NCBI RefSeq assembly: GCF_001269905.1
Contig: NZ_LHVK01000008.1
Span: 516,526 to 580,525 of the forward strand
Direction: 5' to 3'
Origin: Pseudomonas corrugata
GTDB lineage: Bacteria; Pseudomonadota; Gammaproteobacteria; Pseudomonadales; Pseudomonadaceae
Length of the DNA stretch: 64,000 nucleotides
This document shows positions 48,560-56,919 of this stretch, in pieces. Position 1 is the first letter of the stretch. Every line of letters starts with the position of its first letter. Below the pieces are notes generated by a model that saw nothing but the letters and a program-made list of their open reading frames with translations, was not told the origin of the DNA and did not search any database. The translations under genes were made by a program, and so were the position numbers.

Positions 48560-49042
48560 TCAGCAGGCGACTTGATTCAGCGATGAAACACAGTGTTGCC
48601 AGGCGCAGGTGAAGTCCCGCAGGCGCCCTTGGGGGTGAAATGTCTGGCGCCAGATCCGGGCCATGCCCAGCAGATCGTTGGCGTCGGGAAGCGGCGTGTT
48701 CTGTTCTTCTACCAGCAGCCAGGCGATGGCAGTGGCGTAACGCAGGTTGACGGTCAATTCCAGGTGCGGACCGCTGAGAAAGGCATGTTGGCTGGCCAGG
48801 CCGCGCACGAGGCTGGCGCGTTCCGGATCCAGCGCCAGGTAATGGTCCCAGAGTGCTTGGTGACGGCATTCGGTAATGCGATACAGGCCATGGCCACGAC
48901 GGTCGTGCAAGGCTGAACCCAGGCTGGACTGGCTGGCGGCAATGCCCAGCAACAAGGATTCCGCCGTTGCGCTGTGGCGCTCCAGGTACAGGAGCGTCGG
49001 ACGGATCACATATCGACACAGTTCGCTGGCAGCGATACCCAT
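48560..49042 (-). CDS. hypothetical protein
   Basis: The product has 160 residues, all-alpha in appearance, with no signal peptide: MGIAASELCRYVIRPTLLYLERHSATAESLLLGIAASQSSLGSALHD, GLYRITECRHQALWDHYLALDP and GMARIWRQTFHPQGRLRDF. GAGGG precedes the ATG. I think it is a conserved Pseudomonas protein of unknown function near the fadL-type gene. No motif allows a further call. Confidence 0.7.
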   Translation of the reverse strand: MGIAASELCRYVIRPTLLYLERHSATAESLLLGIAASQSSLGSALHDRRGHGLYRITECRHQALWDHYLALDPERASLVRGLASQHAFLSGPHLELTVNLRYATAIAWLLVEEQNTPLPDANDLLGMARIWRQTFHPQGRLRDFTCAWQHCVSSLNQVAC

Positions 49043-49263
49043 AACACCCTCGAAGCGTAAGAGGGGCGGAGCCTGGAGAGTGGGGCTTGGCAGCGGTGGA
49101 TCGGTCCAGGCTCCGCCGACAGCGGATCATGCCGCTTGACTTGAAGTGTAGTGTGATATTTCCGTTGTAAAGGCCTGTTTTTAAAACATCTTCCGCGAGC
49201 GGTTATAACTGTTATATCCGTTGGTGCTTAAGCCGTTTCGCTTTATCGAGAAACTTCAGGCAA

Positions 49264-49293
49264 TAAAAAGCCCCGCTTTTCGGGCGGGGCCTT
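49264..49293 (-). terminator. intrinsic terminator after the 74-residue gene
   Basis: On the minus strand GGCCCCGCC-CGAAAA-GCGGGGC is followed by TTTTTATTG, 25 bp past the stop. Confidence 0.9.
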
Positions 49294-49317
49294 TGGGTTT
49301 TCAGCGCTTCTGGCGTC

Positions 49318-49542
49318 TCAGGCAACCAGTGCCTGACGGGTACGCTCGATCACGGCCTGCAGCGGTTCTGCGCTGGAGTATTGATCGGGGTACAGGCGTT
49401 CGCTGTGACGAGCGATGCCGTGTTCGTTGACCAGCGTGAAGCTGAAGCAGCCTTTGCGAGCGGCCATGATCAGGCAGTTCATTGGAGCAAAAGCGTTGGT
49501 TAGGGTGCGGATGGCATCCTGTGTCTGGATTTGAGTCGACAT
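49318..49542 (-). CDS. small conserved hypothetical protein
   Basis: The product has 74 residues: MSTQIQTQDAIRTLTNAFAP, MNCLIMAARKGCFSFTLVNEHGIARHSERLYP and a helical tail. It has a strong terminator and a structured leader (49565-49644), which indicate a real single-gene unit. The ribosome site AGGAA is further than usual (about 12 bp). No function is known. Confidence 0.7.
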   Translation of the reverse strand: MSTQIQTQDAIRTLTNAFAPMNCLIMAARKGCFSFTLVNEHGIARHSERLYPDQYSSAEPLQAVIERTRQALVA

Positions 49543-49565
49543 GTTATGGGTGTTCCTACAAATGA

Positions 49566-49644
49566 CACGGTTATGAACCGTGCAACGTTAAAACGTTCCA
49601 GTAACGTCGACCACCATTGGTCGAACGAAGAACCCGACTGGAAC
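49566..49644 (-). ncRNA. structured leader of the 74-residue gene (candidate)
   Basis: Within 80 bp lie CACGGTT-ATG-AACCGTG (49566-49582), the AACGTT direct repeat (49584, 49592), and GTTCCAGT (49595) pairing with ACTGGAAC (49637) around an inner TCGACCA-CCAT-TGGTCGA hairpin (49607-49624). It lies in the probable leader of the minus-strand gene at 49542. Whether it acts as RNA or as a protein-binding site is open. Confidence 0.4.
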
Positions 49645-50018
49645 AAAGCAGCCAGTTTGAGCGCTATATGAAAGTGCGCGCTTGGGCTGGCAGGTAGGTA
49701 CTTAGGAGGGCAGGCGACACAGCAAGGGCAAAGGTTCTGGGCCCGGGGTGAAGATCCTGATCAATTTTGCAGGTTGGTTCGGTCAGAGTAATGAGCGTGG
49801 CAACACCCTTTGTATTCAGTCAAAGGCTGTGTTGGCGCAAGGTTACCTGGAAACCATCGAGGGGGTCGGTCCCTTTTATCGGTGAGGCGTCCCTTGGGAT
49901 GGCTGACCGTGGAGATGTGTTCGACCCGGAATTGACTTTCAGCTTGGTACTAACGGCGCGGATGTTAACGGATCGAGCCGCACAAGGGAAGCGGGTTGTT
50001 CAAAAAATATCCAGATCC

Positions 50019-50099
50019 GATGCATTTGGTCGGATAGGCGGGGCGGGGGCATTGTGGCCTCTGAGTGGGGTTATCCCCAGGCTTACCGCCAAATGCATC
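50019..50099. ncRNA. structured RNA candidate closed by an 11-bp stem
   Basis: GATGCATTTGG (50019-50029) pairs perfectly with CCAAATGCATC (50089-50099), and inside GCCT-CTGAG-TGGGG-TTAT-CCCCA-GGC forms an inner hairpin (50057-50082). The strand is not determined because the fold is nearly symmetrical. Confidence 0.4.
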
Positions 50100-50450
50100 A
50101 AGAAAGCGCACCGATATAACCAGTCTGGGTGTTACTTGTGCACACTCCCCGAGGGGGTTGTCACCGAACTGTCATGTCGCAACAATCCGGGGTGGGTGCC
50201 TGTATCCAAAATTTAAGTCAATGAAAAACATCGCTTTTTTTTACTGGTGAAAAAATCGTCAGTTTGAGCGCAGGCCCCGTCCCACAGGGGTTTCGACCCC
50301 TTCAGGGGGGGTTGTCCACTGAGTTATCCACAGCTTCTGTGGATTGTCCCAAGCACTTGCTCTAGCACGGGCGTGCCGGTTTTTTTCAGCTTTACCCACA
50401 CGAAAAAAGGAGTAGAGTGGCGCGCCTTTCGATCTGCCCCATAGTGCGTT

Positions 50451-50774
50451 ATGAAGTTTCGCTCAGTATCAAATCCTGTTACTTCCACACCCCCTGGTGT
50501 TACCTCGCCCAAGCGCATGTCGATGCGTGTCGCCGAGTGGCTGCTCGACAACCCGCGGCTCGGAGAGAGCCCCAGCGTCAAGCACCTGGCCGGGCGCCTG
50601 CTCAAGCAACCAGCCCGCGAAGGTGTCGTGGCTGCGCAAAGTCGTTTGGGGCAGTTGATGTGCCGTGAATGCGGTAACGCCCGGGACCGGCGCATCGGCC
50701 AGGATCTGTTGCGCCAGGCTGCTCGGGCCGGGGATCATCGGGCCCGGCAGGCCCTTCTTGAAATAGAAGACTGA
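50451..50774 (+). CDS. small protein with Sel1-like C-terminus
   Basis: The product has 107 residues. The N-terminal third is Ser/Pro-rich; the rest (RVAEWLLDNPRLGESPSVKHLAGRLLKQPA and AAQSRLGQLMCRECGNARDRRIGQDLLRQAARAGDHRARQALLEIE) has the A..LG..........A..LL..AA..G...A...L pattern of a Sel1/TPR-like helical repeat. AAAAAAGGAG lies some distance upstream, about 40 bp, so the start codon is uncertain. It precedes rmuC by 87 bp on the same strand. Confidence 0.65.
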   Translation: MKFRSVSNPVTSTPPGVTSPKRMSMRVAEWLLDNPRLGESPSVKHLAGRLLKQPAREGVVAAQSRLGQLMCRECGNARDRRIGQDLLRQAARAGDHRARQALLEIED

Positions 50775-50861
50775 AATAGAAGGGTTGGAATCCAGGCTGA
50801 GCTGGGCAACCTCCAGCGGCTTGGTTAACCTTCGGGCTTTATCTGATCGGCAGGATTTGTC

Positions 50862-52364
50862 ATGGCTATGGATTTGACCAGCCTGTTGTTGGGCCTGGCA
50901 GGCGCTGCGGTGCCGTTGCTCGCGTTGGCCTGGCACCTGCAGCGCCAGGCCAGTGCCGCGCAGACCGAAGTGGCGCTGCTGGAAGAGCGTCTGACCACCG
51001 CGCACATGGCCCATGATGGCCTGAACGCCCAACTCGATGCCCTCCGCGACGAAATCAGCGACCTGAGCCAGGCCAACGGAGCCAAGCAAGCCGAACTCGC
51101 AGCAGCCTGCCGGGAAGTCGAACTGTTGCAGATCGAGCGTGACAACGCCCGGGATGCGGCCCATGCCTGGAATCTGGAACGTGCCGGCAAAGAGGCGGAG
51201 CTGCGGCGGCTCGATGCCCAGGCGGCGTCGCTCCATGCCGAACTGCGCGAGCAACAGGAAAACCATCAGCAACGCCTGGATGACCTGCAAGGCTCGCGAG
51301 ACGCGTTGCGGGCACAGTTCGCCGAGCTTGCCGGAAAAATCTTTGATGAGCGTGAGCAACGCTTCGCCGAAACCAGCCAGCAGCGCCTGGGGCAGTTGCT
51401 CGATCCGTTGAAAGAGCGCATCCAGTCTTTCGAAAAACGCGTTGAAGAAAGTTATCAGGCCGAAGCCCGGGAGCGTTTTTCCCTGGGCAAGGAGCTGGAG
51501 CGCTTGCAACAGCTGAACCTGCGCCTGAGCGATGAAGCCACCAACCTCACTCGTGCGCTCAAGGGCCAGAAGACCCAGGGGAACTGGGGCGAATTGATTC
51601 TCGAGCGGGTGCTTGAGCACGCCGGCCTGGAGAAGGGCCGTGAATATCAGACCCAGGTCAGCCTCAAGGGACCGGATGGCGAGCGGTTCCAGCCTGACGT
51701 GTTGATTTACCTGCCCGGCGACAAGCAGGTGGTAGTCGACTCGAAGGTCAGTCTTACCGCCTATCAGCAATATGTGGCCGCTGAAGATGATGCCATTGGC
51801 CAGCTTGCCCTCAAGCAACACATCGTGTCGCTGCGGGCCCATGTCAAAGGACTGGCCGGCAAGGACTACAAACGCCTGGACGGTTTGCACAGCCTGGATT
51901 TCGTATTGCTGTTCGTACCGATCGAAGCAGCGTTCTCCGCTGCCCTCCAAGCCGAGCCGAATCTGTTTCAGGATGCCTTTGACCGCAACATCGTGATCGT
52001 CAGCCCGACCACGTTGCTGGCGACGCTGCGGGTGATCGACAGTTTGTGGAAGCAGGAGCGCCAGAGCCAGAACGCCCGGGAGATCGCCGAGCGGGCCGGT
52101 TGGCTGTACGACAAGTTCGTGCTGTTCATCCAGGACCTGGATGAAATCGGCAGTCGCCTGCAACAGCTGGACAAAGCCTACAGTGCCGCACGCAACAAGC
52201 TGACGGAAGGGCGCGGCAACCTGGTCAGTCGCACCGAACAACTCAAGCTGCTCGGCGCCCGGGCGAGCAAGCGGTTGCCGGGTGAACTGCTTGAGCGGGC
52301 AATGACCGATGAGGATGGGCTGCCCGAGTTGCCGGAAGAAGCCGATGCCAAACCCAACGCTTGA
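50862..52364 (+). CDS. rmuC: DNA recombination protein RmuC
   Basis: The product has 500 residues. An N-terminal membrane anchor (LLLGLAGAAVPLLALAWHL), a coiled coil rich in Ala/Glu/Leu (about 25-190) and the C-terminal RmuC nuclease-like domain (TQGNWGELILERVLEHAGLEKGREYQTQ, VVVDSKVSLTAYQQYV, IPIEAAF-like VPIEAAFSAAL) are in the family order. It limits DNA inversions at inverted repeats. Start at ATG 50862, following GGATTTGTC weakly. Three 18-bp tandem repeats and a REP follow it. Confidence 0.93.
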   Translation: MAMDLTSLLLGLAGAAVPLLALAWHLQRQASAAQTEVALLEERLTTAHMAHDGLNAQLDALRDEISDLSQANGAKQAELAAACREVELLQIERDNARDAAHAWNLERAGKEAELRRLDAQAASLHAELREQQENHQQRLDDLQGSRDALRAQFAELAGKIFDEREQRFAETSQQRLGQLLDPLKERIQSFEKRVEESYQAEARERFSLGKELERLQQLNLRLSDEATNLTRALKGQKTQGNWGELILERVLEHAGLEKGREYQTQVSLKGPDGERFQPDVLIYLPGDKQVVVDSKVSLTAYQQYVAAEDDAIGQLALKQHIVSLRAHVKGLAGKDYKRLDGLHSLDFVLLFVPIEAAFSAALQAEPNLFQDAFDRNIVIVSPTTLLATLRVIDSLWKQERQSQNAREIAERAGWLYDKFVLFIQDLDEIGSRLQQLDKAYSAARNKLTEGRGNLVSRTEQLKLLGARASKRLPGELLERAMTDEDGLPELPEEADAKPNA

Positions 52365-52386
52365 TCAGGCACTAATGCACGCCCCG

Positions 52387-52440
52387 TGATTGATGCGGAT
52401 CCTATGGCTGATGCAAACCTTGTGGTTGATGCAAACCCTG
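52387..52440. repeat. three 18-bp imperfect tandem repeats at a REP border
   Basis: TGATTGATGCGGATCCTA, TGGCTGATGCAAACCTTG and TGGTTGATGCAAACCCTG follow each other without gap, and the next base begins the REP (TGGCGAGG). Units two and three differ at 2 positions; the first is more diverged. Confidence 0.7.
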
Positions 52441-52530
52441 TGGCGAGGGGATTTATCCCCGCTTGAGTGCGCAGCACTCACAATGGAGGCTGTCGCGCAG
52501 CCTGACGGGGATAAATTCCCTCGCCACAGG
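52437..52530. repeat. long REP pair, GTGGCGAGGGGATTT type
   Basis: CCTGTGGCGAGGGGATTTAT with CCCCGC is inverted at the right as GGGGATAAATTCCCTCGCCAC, around about 45 bp. It separates rmuC from the convergent sensor-kinase gene. Confidence 0.88.
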
Positions 52531-52559
52531 ATCGATGCCTGGCCGGAGCGGCGTTGCTC

Positions 52560-55500
52560 CTACAACGGCAAATGCCGACTCAACAACGCCCTCAACGCCG
52601 CCGGTTTCACCGGTTTTGCCAGGTAATCCAGCCCGGCGGCGTGTACCTGGGCCACCGTCTCGGGACGGCCGTCGGCGCTGATCACCACCCCTGGCACCGG
52701 TTCACCCATGCGGGTGCGTAGCCAGGCCATCAGCTCGGTGCCGGTTTCGCCATCATCCAGATGAAAGTCCACCAGGGCCAGTTGCGGGCGTCCACCCTCG
52801 GCGAGCCAGCGCTCGCACTCTTCACGGTTGCGCGCTGTCCGGACCTGGCAGCCCCAGCGGGTCAGCAGGCTGTTCATGCCGATCAGGATGCTGTCTTCAT
52901 TATCGACACACAGAACCTGCGCACCACTGGGTAAATGCCCGTTGGCTTCGGCCTCGATGCTGGGCGCAGCTATCTGCGTCCGAGCCAGCGGTACGCTGAC
53001 GCTGAACACACTGCCGCGTCCTGGCCAGGAGCGCACGCGCAACGTATGACCGAGTACGCGACACAGCCCGTCGGCAATGGCCAGCCCCAGGCCCAGGCCT
53101 TTTTCGGCACGGGTCTGATGGCTATCCAGGCGTTTGAATTCTTCGAAAATCACCTGTTGCTTGTCTTCGGCAATGCCTGGGCCGCGATCCCAGACCTCCA
53201 GGCATAGCTCACCGTTGCGCCGACGCACGCCCAGCAGAACCGGCCCCTTGGCATAGCGAAAGGCATTGGTGAGGAAATTCTGCAGGATGCGCCGCAGCAA
53301 CTTGATGTCGCTGTCGACCCGCAGTCGCGAGCCTCGAACGCGGAATTTCAGGCCTTGTTCCCGAGCCAGCACCGTGAACTCGGCACCGAGGGTATCGAAC
53401 AGTTCATTGAGGGCGAAGGGTTTGCGGTCGGGGTTGATCTTGCCGTTTTCCAGGCGGGAAATGTCCAGCAGGTCGGTGATCAGGTCTTCGGCAGAGCGCA
53501 GTGAACTGTCCAGGTGCTGTACCAACTGCCGGGCTTCGCCTGGCAAACCCTCATGCAGGTGGGACAGCGCGGCGGAGAACAGCCGAGCGGCATTGAGGGG
53601 CTGCATCAGGTCATGGCTGACGGCGGCCAGGAAGCGGGTCTTGGATTGATAGGCCGCTTCGGCGGTGCTTTTGGCTTCGGTCAGGGCTTCGTTCAGTTGC
53701 GACAACTCTCGGGTGCGTTCAGCCACCCGTTGCTCCAGTCCTTCGTTGGCTTCGGTCAGGGCCTGCGCGGCTTCGCGGAAGGCGGTGATGTCGGTGAAGC
53801 TCATGACGAAACCGCCGCCCGGCATCGGGTTGCCGATCAGCTCGATCACCCGGCCGTTCGGGAACAACCGCTCGGACGTATGGGCGCGGCCCTGGCGCAT
53901 CCAGTGCAGGCGCCGGGCGACGTGGACTTCGGCTTCGCCCGGACCGCAGAGGCCGCGTTCGGCGTTGTAGCGGATGATGTCGGCAATGGGCCGGCCGACG
54001 CTGATCAAGCCGTCCGGATAATTGAACAGTTCCAGGTAGCGACGGTTCCACGCCACCAACCGGAGGGACTGGTCGACCACACTGATGCCCTGGGTTATGT
54101 TCTCGATGGCGCCCTGCAGCAAGGCCCGGTTGAACTGCAACACTTCCGAGGTTTCGTCGGCGATTCGGACGACATCCTCCAGTTGCATCTCCCGACCTTC
54201 AATCGCAGCTTTTACCACGGCCCGCGTCGACGATGCCCCGAGCACACCGGCCAGCAGGCGTTCGGTGTGGGCGATCCATTCGCTGTCGGCGTTCTGGTTC
54301 GGGTTGAAGCCCTTGCCCTGGCGGTAGGCAAAGCGGATGAAACTCTGGCGTGCCCGCTCCTCGCCGACGAAGCGTGCCGCCAGTTGCAGCAGGTCTTCGA
54401 TGTGCACCGCCAGCATCGATCGTGCGCTGGGGCGGGCGCTGATCTCCTGGCCGATGAAGCGTCCGGCCTGCCAGTGCTCCGACACACGGGTGCGCGACAG
54501 CACCGAGATCCAGGCAAACAGCGTGAAGTTACCGGCCAGGGACAGAACGACGCCCTGGGTCAGCGGCCCGATCGGCAGGTTCAATGGATTCCCGTGCAGC
54601 CAGGCCAGGCCCGGGAACGCGCTCAGGGACCAGCCCAGGCTGTGGGCGGCGATCGGCAGCACCAGGGTGTAGAACCAGAGGAAAATCCCCGCGGCGAGGC
54701 CGGCGAATACACCGCGGCGGTTCGCCTGTTTCCAGTACAGCGCGCCGAGCATGGCGGGCGCCAACTGCGTGACGGCGGCGAAGGCGATCTGGCCGATGGT
54801 CGCCAGGCTCGCGGTGGAGCCCAGCAATCGATAGCTCACATAGGCCAGCAACAGGATCACCACGATGCTCACCCGACGCACAGAGAGCATCCACTGACGG
54901 AATACTTCGAACGGCCGTTCGGCGTTGTTGCGACGCAACAGCCAGGGCAGCAACATGTCATTGGAAACCATGGTGGAAAGGGCCACGCTCGCGACAATCA
55001 CCATGCCGGTGGCGGCCGAGGCGCCGCCAATGAACGCCAATAACGCCAGCGCCGGATGGGCCTGCGCCAGCGGCAGGCTGATGACGAACGAGTCCGGCAG
55101 CACCGAGTTGGGCAACAGCATTTGCCCGGCGAGGGCGATGGGCACCACGAACAGCGCGGCGAGGGCCAGGTAGGCGGGGAACACCCACTTGGCCAGGCGC
55201 AGGTCCTGGGGCTCGATGTTCTCTACCACCGTCACATGAAACTGGCGCGGCAGGCAGATGATTGCCATCATCGCCACTCCCGTCTGCACCACCATGGACG
55301 GCCAGTTGATGGTTTCCTTCCAGTATTGCTCCAGGCGCGGTGCGAGCATCGCCTGGTCGAACAGGTCGTCGAAGCCGTCGTAGAGGCCGAACGTCACGAA
55401 GGCGCCGACTGCGAGGAAGGCGAACAGCTTGACCAGGGACTCGAAGGCAATGGCCAACACCATGCCACGGTGGTGCTCGGTGGCGTCGAGGTTGCGAGTG

Positions 55501-56030
55501 CCGAACACGATGGTGAACAAAGCCAGGATCAGCGAGACGATCAGTGCGGTGTCCTGGGCGCGGGTGCCCATGGCATCAGCGCCGGCGCCGATCAACAGGT
55601 TTACCCCGAGCACGATGCCCTTGAGCTGCAAGGCAATGTACGGCAGCACGCCCACCAGGCAGATCAGCGCGACCACCACCGCCAGCGACTGGGACTTGCC
55701 ATAGCGGGCGGCGATGAAGTCGGCGATGGAGGTGATGTTCTCCTGTTTACTGATCATCACCATTTTTTGCAGGACCCACGGCATCAGCACCAGCAGCAGG
55801 ATCGGCCCCAGGTAGATCGGCAGGAATGACCAGAGCTGTTCGGCCGCCTGGCCCACCGCGCCGAAGAAGGTCCAACTGGTGCAATACACCGCCAGTGACA
55901 GGCTGTAGACCCAGGCCCGTACCCGTGGAGGCAACGGCGTGCTGCGCCGGTCACCGTAGAAGGCGATGGCGAACATGATGGCCATATAGGCCAGGGCAAC
56001 AACAGCGATCAGCCCGCTGGACAACGACAT
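52560..56030 (-). CDS. crbS: SSF-domain hybrid sensor histidine kinase (CrbS/MxtR type)
   Basis: The product has 1156 residues: 13-helix sodium/solute symporter domain (about 1-530, starting LIAVVALAYMAIMFAIAFYGD), a PAS region (about 620-740), coiled coil, H-box AAVSHDLMQPLNAARLFS with His 806, HATPase (GLGLGLAIADGLCRVLGH), and a C-terminal receiver with Asp 1088 in LVDFHLDDGETG. This order and the family length match CrbS/MxtR (PA3271-like), which with CrbR/ErdR controls acetate use via acs. CbrA has a similar N-half but no receiver. The cognate regulator is not in the window. Confidence 0.85.
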   Translation of the reverse strand: MSLSSGLIAVVALAYMAIMFAIAFYGDRRSTPLPPRVRAWVYSLSLAVYCTSWTFFGAVGQAAEQLWSFLPIYLGPILLLVLMPWVLQKMVMISKQENITSIADFIAARYGKSQSLAVVVALICLVGVLPYIALQLKGIVLGVNLLIGAGADAMGTRAQDTALIVSLILALFTIVFGTRNLDATEHHRGMVLAIAFESLVKLFAFLAVGAFVTFGLYDGFDDLFDQAMLAPRLEQYWKETINWPSMVVQTGVAMMAIICLPRQFHVTVVENIEPQDLRLAKWVFPAYLALAALFVVPIALAGQMLLPNSVLPDSFVISLPLAQAHPALALLAFIGGASAATGMVIVASVALSTMVSNDMLLPWLLRRNNAERPFEVFRQWMLSVRRVSIVVILLLAYVSYRLLGSTASLATIGQIAFAAVTQLAPAMLGALYWKQANRRGVFAGLAAGIFLWFYTLVLPIAAHSLGWSLSAFPGLAWLHGNPLNLPIGPLTQGVVLSLAGNFTLFAWISVLSRTRVSEHWQAGRFIGQEISARPSARSMLAVHIEDLLQLAARFVGEERARQSFIRFAYRQGKGFNPNQNADSEWIAHTERLLAGVLGASSTRAVVKAAIEGREMQLEDVVRIADETSEVLQFNRALLQGAIENITQGISVVDQSLRLVAWNRRYLELFNYPDGLISVGRPIADIIRYNAERGLCGPGEAEVHVARRLHWMRQGRAHTSERLFPNGRVIELIGNPMPGGGFVMSFTDITAFREAAQALTEANEGLEQRVAERTRELSQLNEALTEAKSTAEAAYQSKTRFLAAVSHDLMQPLNAARLFSAALSHLHEGLPGEARQLVQHLDSSLRSAEDLITDLLDISRLENGKINPDRKPFALNELFDTLGAEFTVLAREQGLKFRVRGSRLRVDSDIKLLRRILQNFLTNAFRYAKGPVLLGVRRRNGELCLEVWDRGPGIAEDKQQVIFEEFKRLDSHQTRAEKGLGLGLAIADGLCRVLGHTLRVRSWPGRGSVFSVSVPLARTQIAAPSIEAEANGHLPSGAQVLCVDNEDSILIGMNSLLTRWGCQVRTARNREECERWLAEGGRPQLALVDFHLDDGETGTELMAWLRTRMGEPVPGVVISADGRPETVAQVHAAGLDYLAKPVKPAALRALLSRHLPL

Positions 56031-56163
56031 GGAAACTCCCGAACGAAGAACACCGGGCTTGGGCCCGGCAAGACAGTCTCGCATGCCTGCTCGGGTTCGT
56101 CAGTGTCGACCAAGGTCGAGGCGTGGTGGGGTGTCGCACTCGGGTCATGCAGTGGATTTGCGG

Positions 56164-56262
56164 GCCTCATCGCGAACAGGCTGGCTCCCACAGGATGTGC
56201 GACGGACACAAACTTTTCATCCACCTCAGAAAATGTGGGAGCGAGCCTGCTCGCGATGGCGG
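56164..56262. repeat. REP pair, GTGGGAGCGAGCCTG type
   Basis: CCTCATCGCGAACAGGCTGG and the inverse GGGAGCGAGCCTGCTCGCGAT, with imperfect left arm, separate the TetR gene end (56265) from the sensor-kinase promoter region. Confidence 0.85.
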
Positions 56263-56264
56263 CC

Positions 56265-56804
56265 TTACTGCCCCAGCGCGATATCGATCAACCGATGCAA
56301 CTCCTCAACCTCCAGCGGGGCACTGGCAAAGAGAATACGGAACACCGTCGGCGCCACCATGACATTGATCAACCGCTCGATGCCGGGATTCGGCGTATCG
56401 GGATAGCGCTCCAGAATGATCTGCAACTGAGCGCTGATGATGCCCACGCAGTACCCTGGCGTGGCGCAGGCCTGGATGTCGCGCATCATGTTGCGACCGG
56501 GTTCGGAACTCATTTCGTCCAGGTACTGCTCGGCCCAGGCACGCAGGTCGCCGCGCAGGCTGCCGGTGTTGGCCGGTTCGCTGTCGAGGCGCATGCGGGC
56601 AACGGCGACATCGGCCAGTAGCGCCGGCAGGTCACCCCAGCGCCGATAGATGGTGGAGGGCGTCACGCCCGCGCGCGCGGCAATCTGCGGCACGGTCAGT
56701 GTGGCGCGGTCCTGTTCCTGGAGCAGGGCGCGGACGGCCGAATGAATCGACTCTTGTACCCGGGCGCTTCTGCCGCCGGGGCGTAAACCTTCTTTAATAG
56801 CCAT
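56265..56804 (-). CDS. TetR family transcriptional regulator
   Basis: The product has 179 residues. The HTH is AVRALLQEQDRATLTVPQIAARAGVTPSTIYRRWGDLPALLADVAVARM; the rest is the all-helical ligand domain (TetR C-terminal type). It is divergent from an MFS gene with a palindromic operator between, so it likely represses the transporter. The frame extends to 56843, but GGTCCGATCC before ATG 56804 and the family N-terminus favour the shorter form. Confidence 0.9.
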   Translation of the reverse strand: MAIKEGLRPGGRSARVQESIHSAVRALLQEQDRATLTVPQIAARAGVTPSTIYRRWGDLPALLADVAVARMRLDSEPANTGSLRGDLRAWAEQYLDEMSSEPGRNMMRDIQACATPGYCVGIISAQLQIILERYPDTPNPGIERLINVMVAPTVFRILFASAPLEVEELHRLIDIALGQ

Positions 56805-56856
56805 GGATCGGACCTTAACACAAAGAATTTGCTTTAAGCGCACGTCGGTAGCACAC

Positions 56857-56887
56857 TCGGCAAAAGCAAAAAATTAGCTTTTGCCGA
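56857..56887. promoter_or_regulatory. operator between tetR-type gene and MFS gene
   Basis: TCGGCAAAAGC-N9-GCTTTTGCCGA is a perfect 11-bp inverted repeat with an AT-rich 9-bp centre. It lies 53 bp before the TetR start and 33 bp before the MFS start, a typical TetR operator position. Confidence 0.7.
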
Positions 56888-56919
56888 TGTGTTGTGAACA
56901 GCTTCTGCGGAGTGTGCCC

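Larger units (their letters stand above)
49543..50450. other. 908-bp non-coding stretch with nested inverted repeats
   Basis: No ORF here looks real; the longest (149 codons at 49767-50216) has no family signature and unlikely composition. It contains two structured segments (49566-49644 and 50019-50099), a GGGGTTTCGACCCC hairpin at 50287-50300 and a TTATCCACA palindrome near 50324. It may hold one or more small RNAs. Confidence 0.6.

Noticed and set aside
49767..50216. 149-codon ORF in the non-coding gap
   Set aside because: No ribosome site, no recognisable motifs and poor third-position GC bias; it also runs through the nested inverted repeat at 50019-50099.
50324..50346. TTATCCACA DnaA-box-like palindrome (and TTATCCCCA at 50072) as a possible origin
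   Set aside because: Only one perfect box and one near match in 270 bp, no AT-rich unwinding region and no dnaA/dnaN/rpmH nearby. The match is explained by the short palindrome ATCCACAG-CTT-CTGTGGAT.
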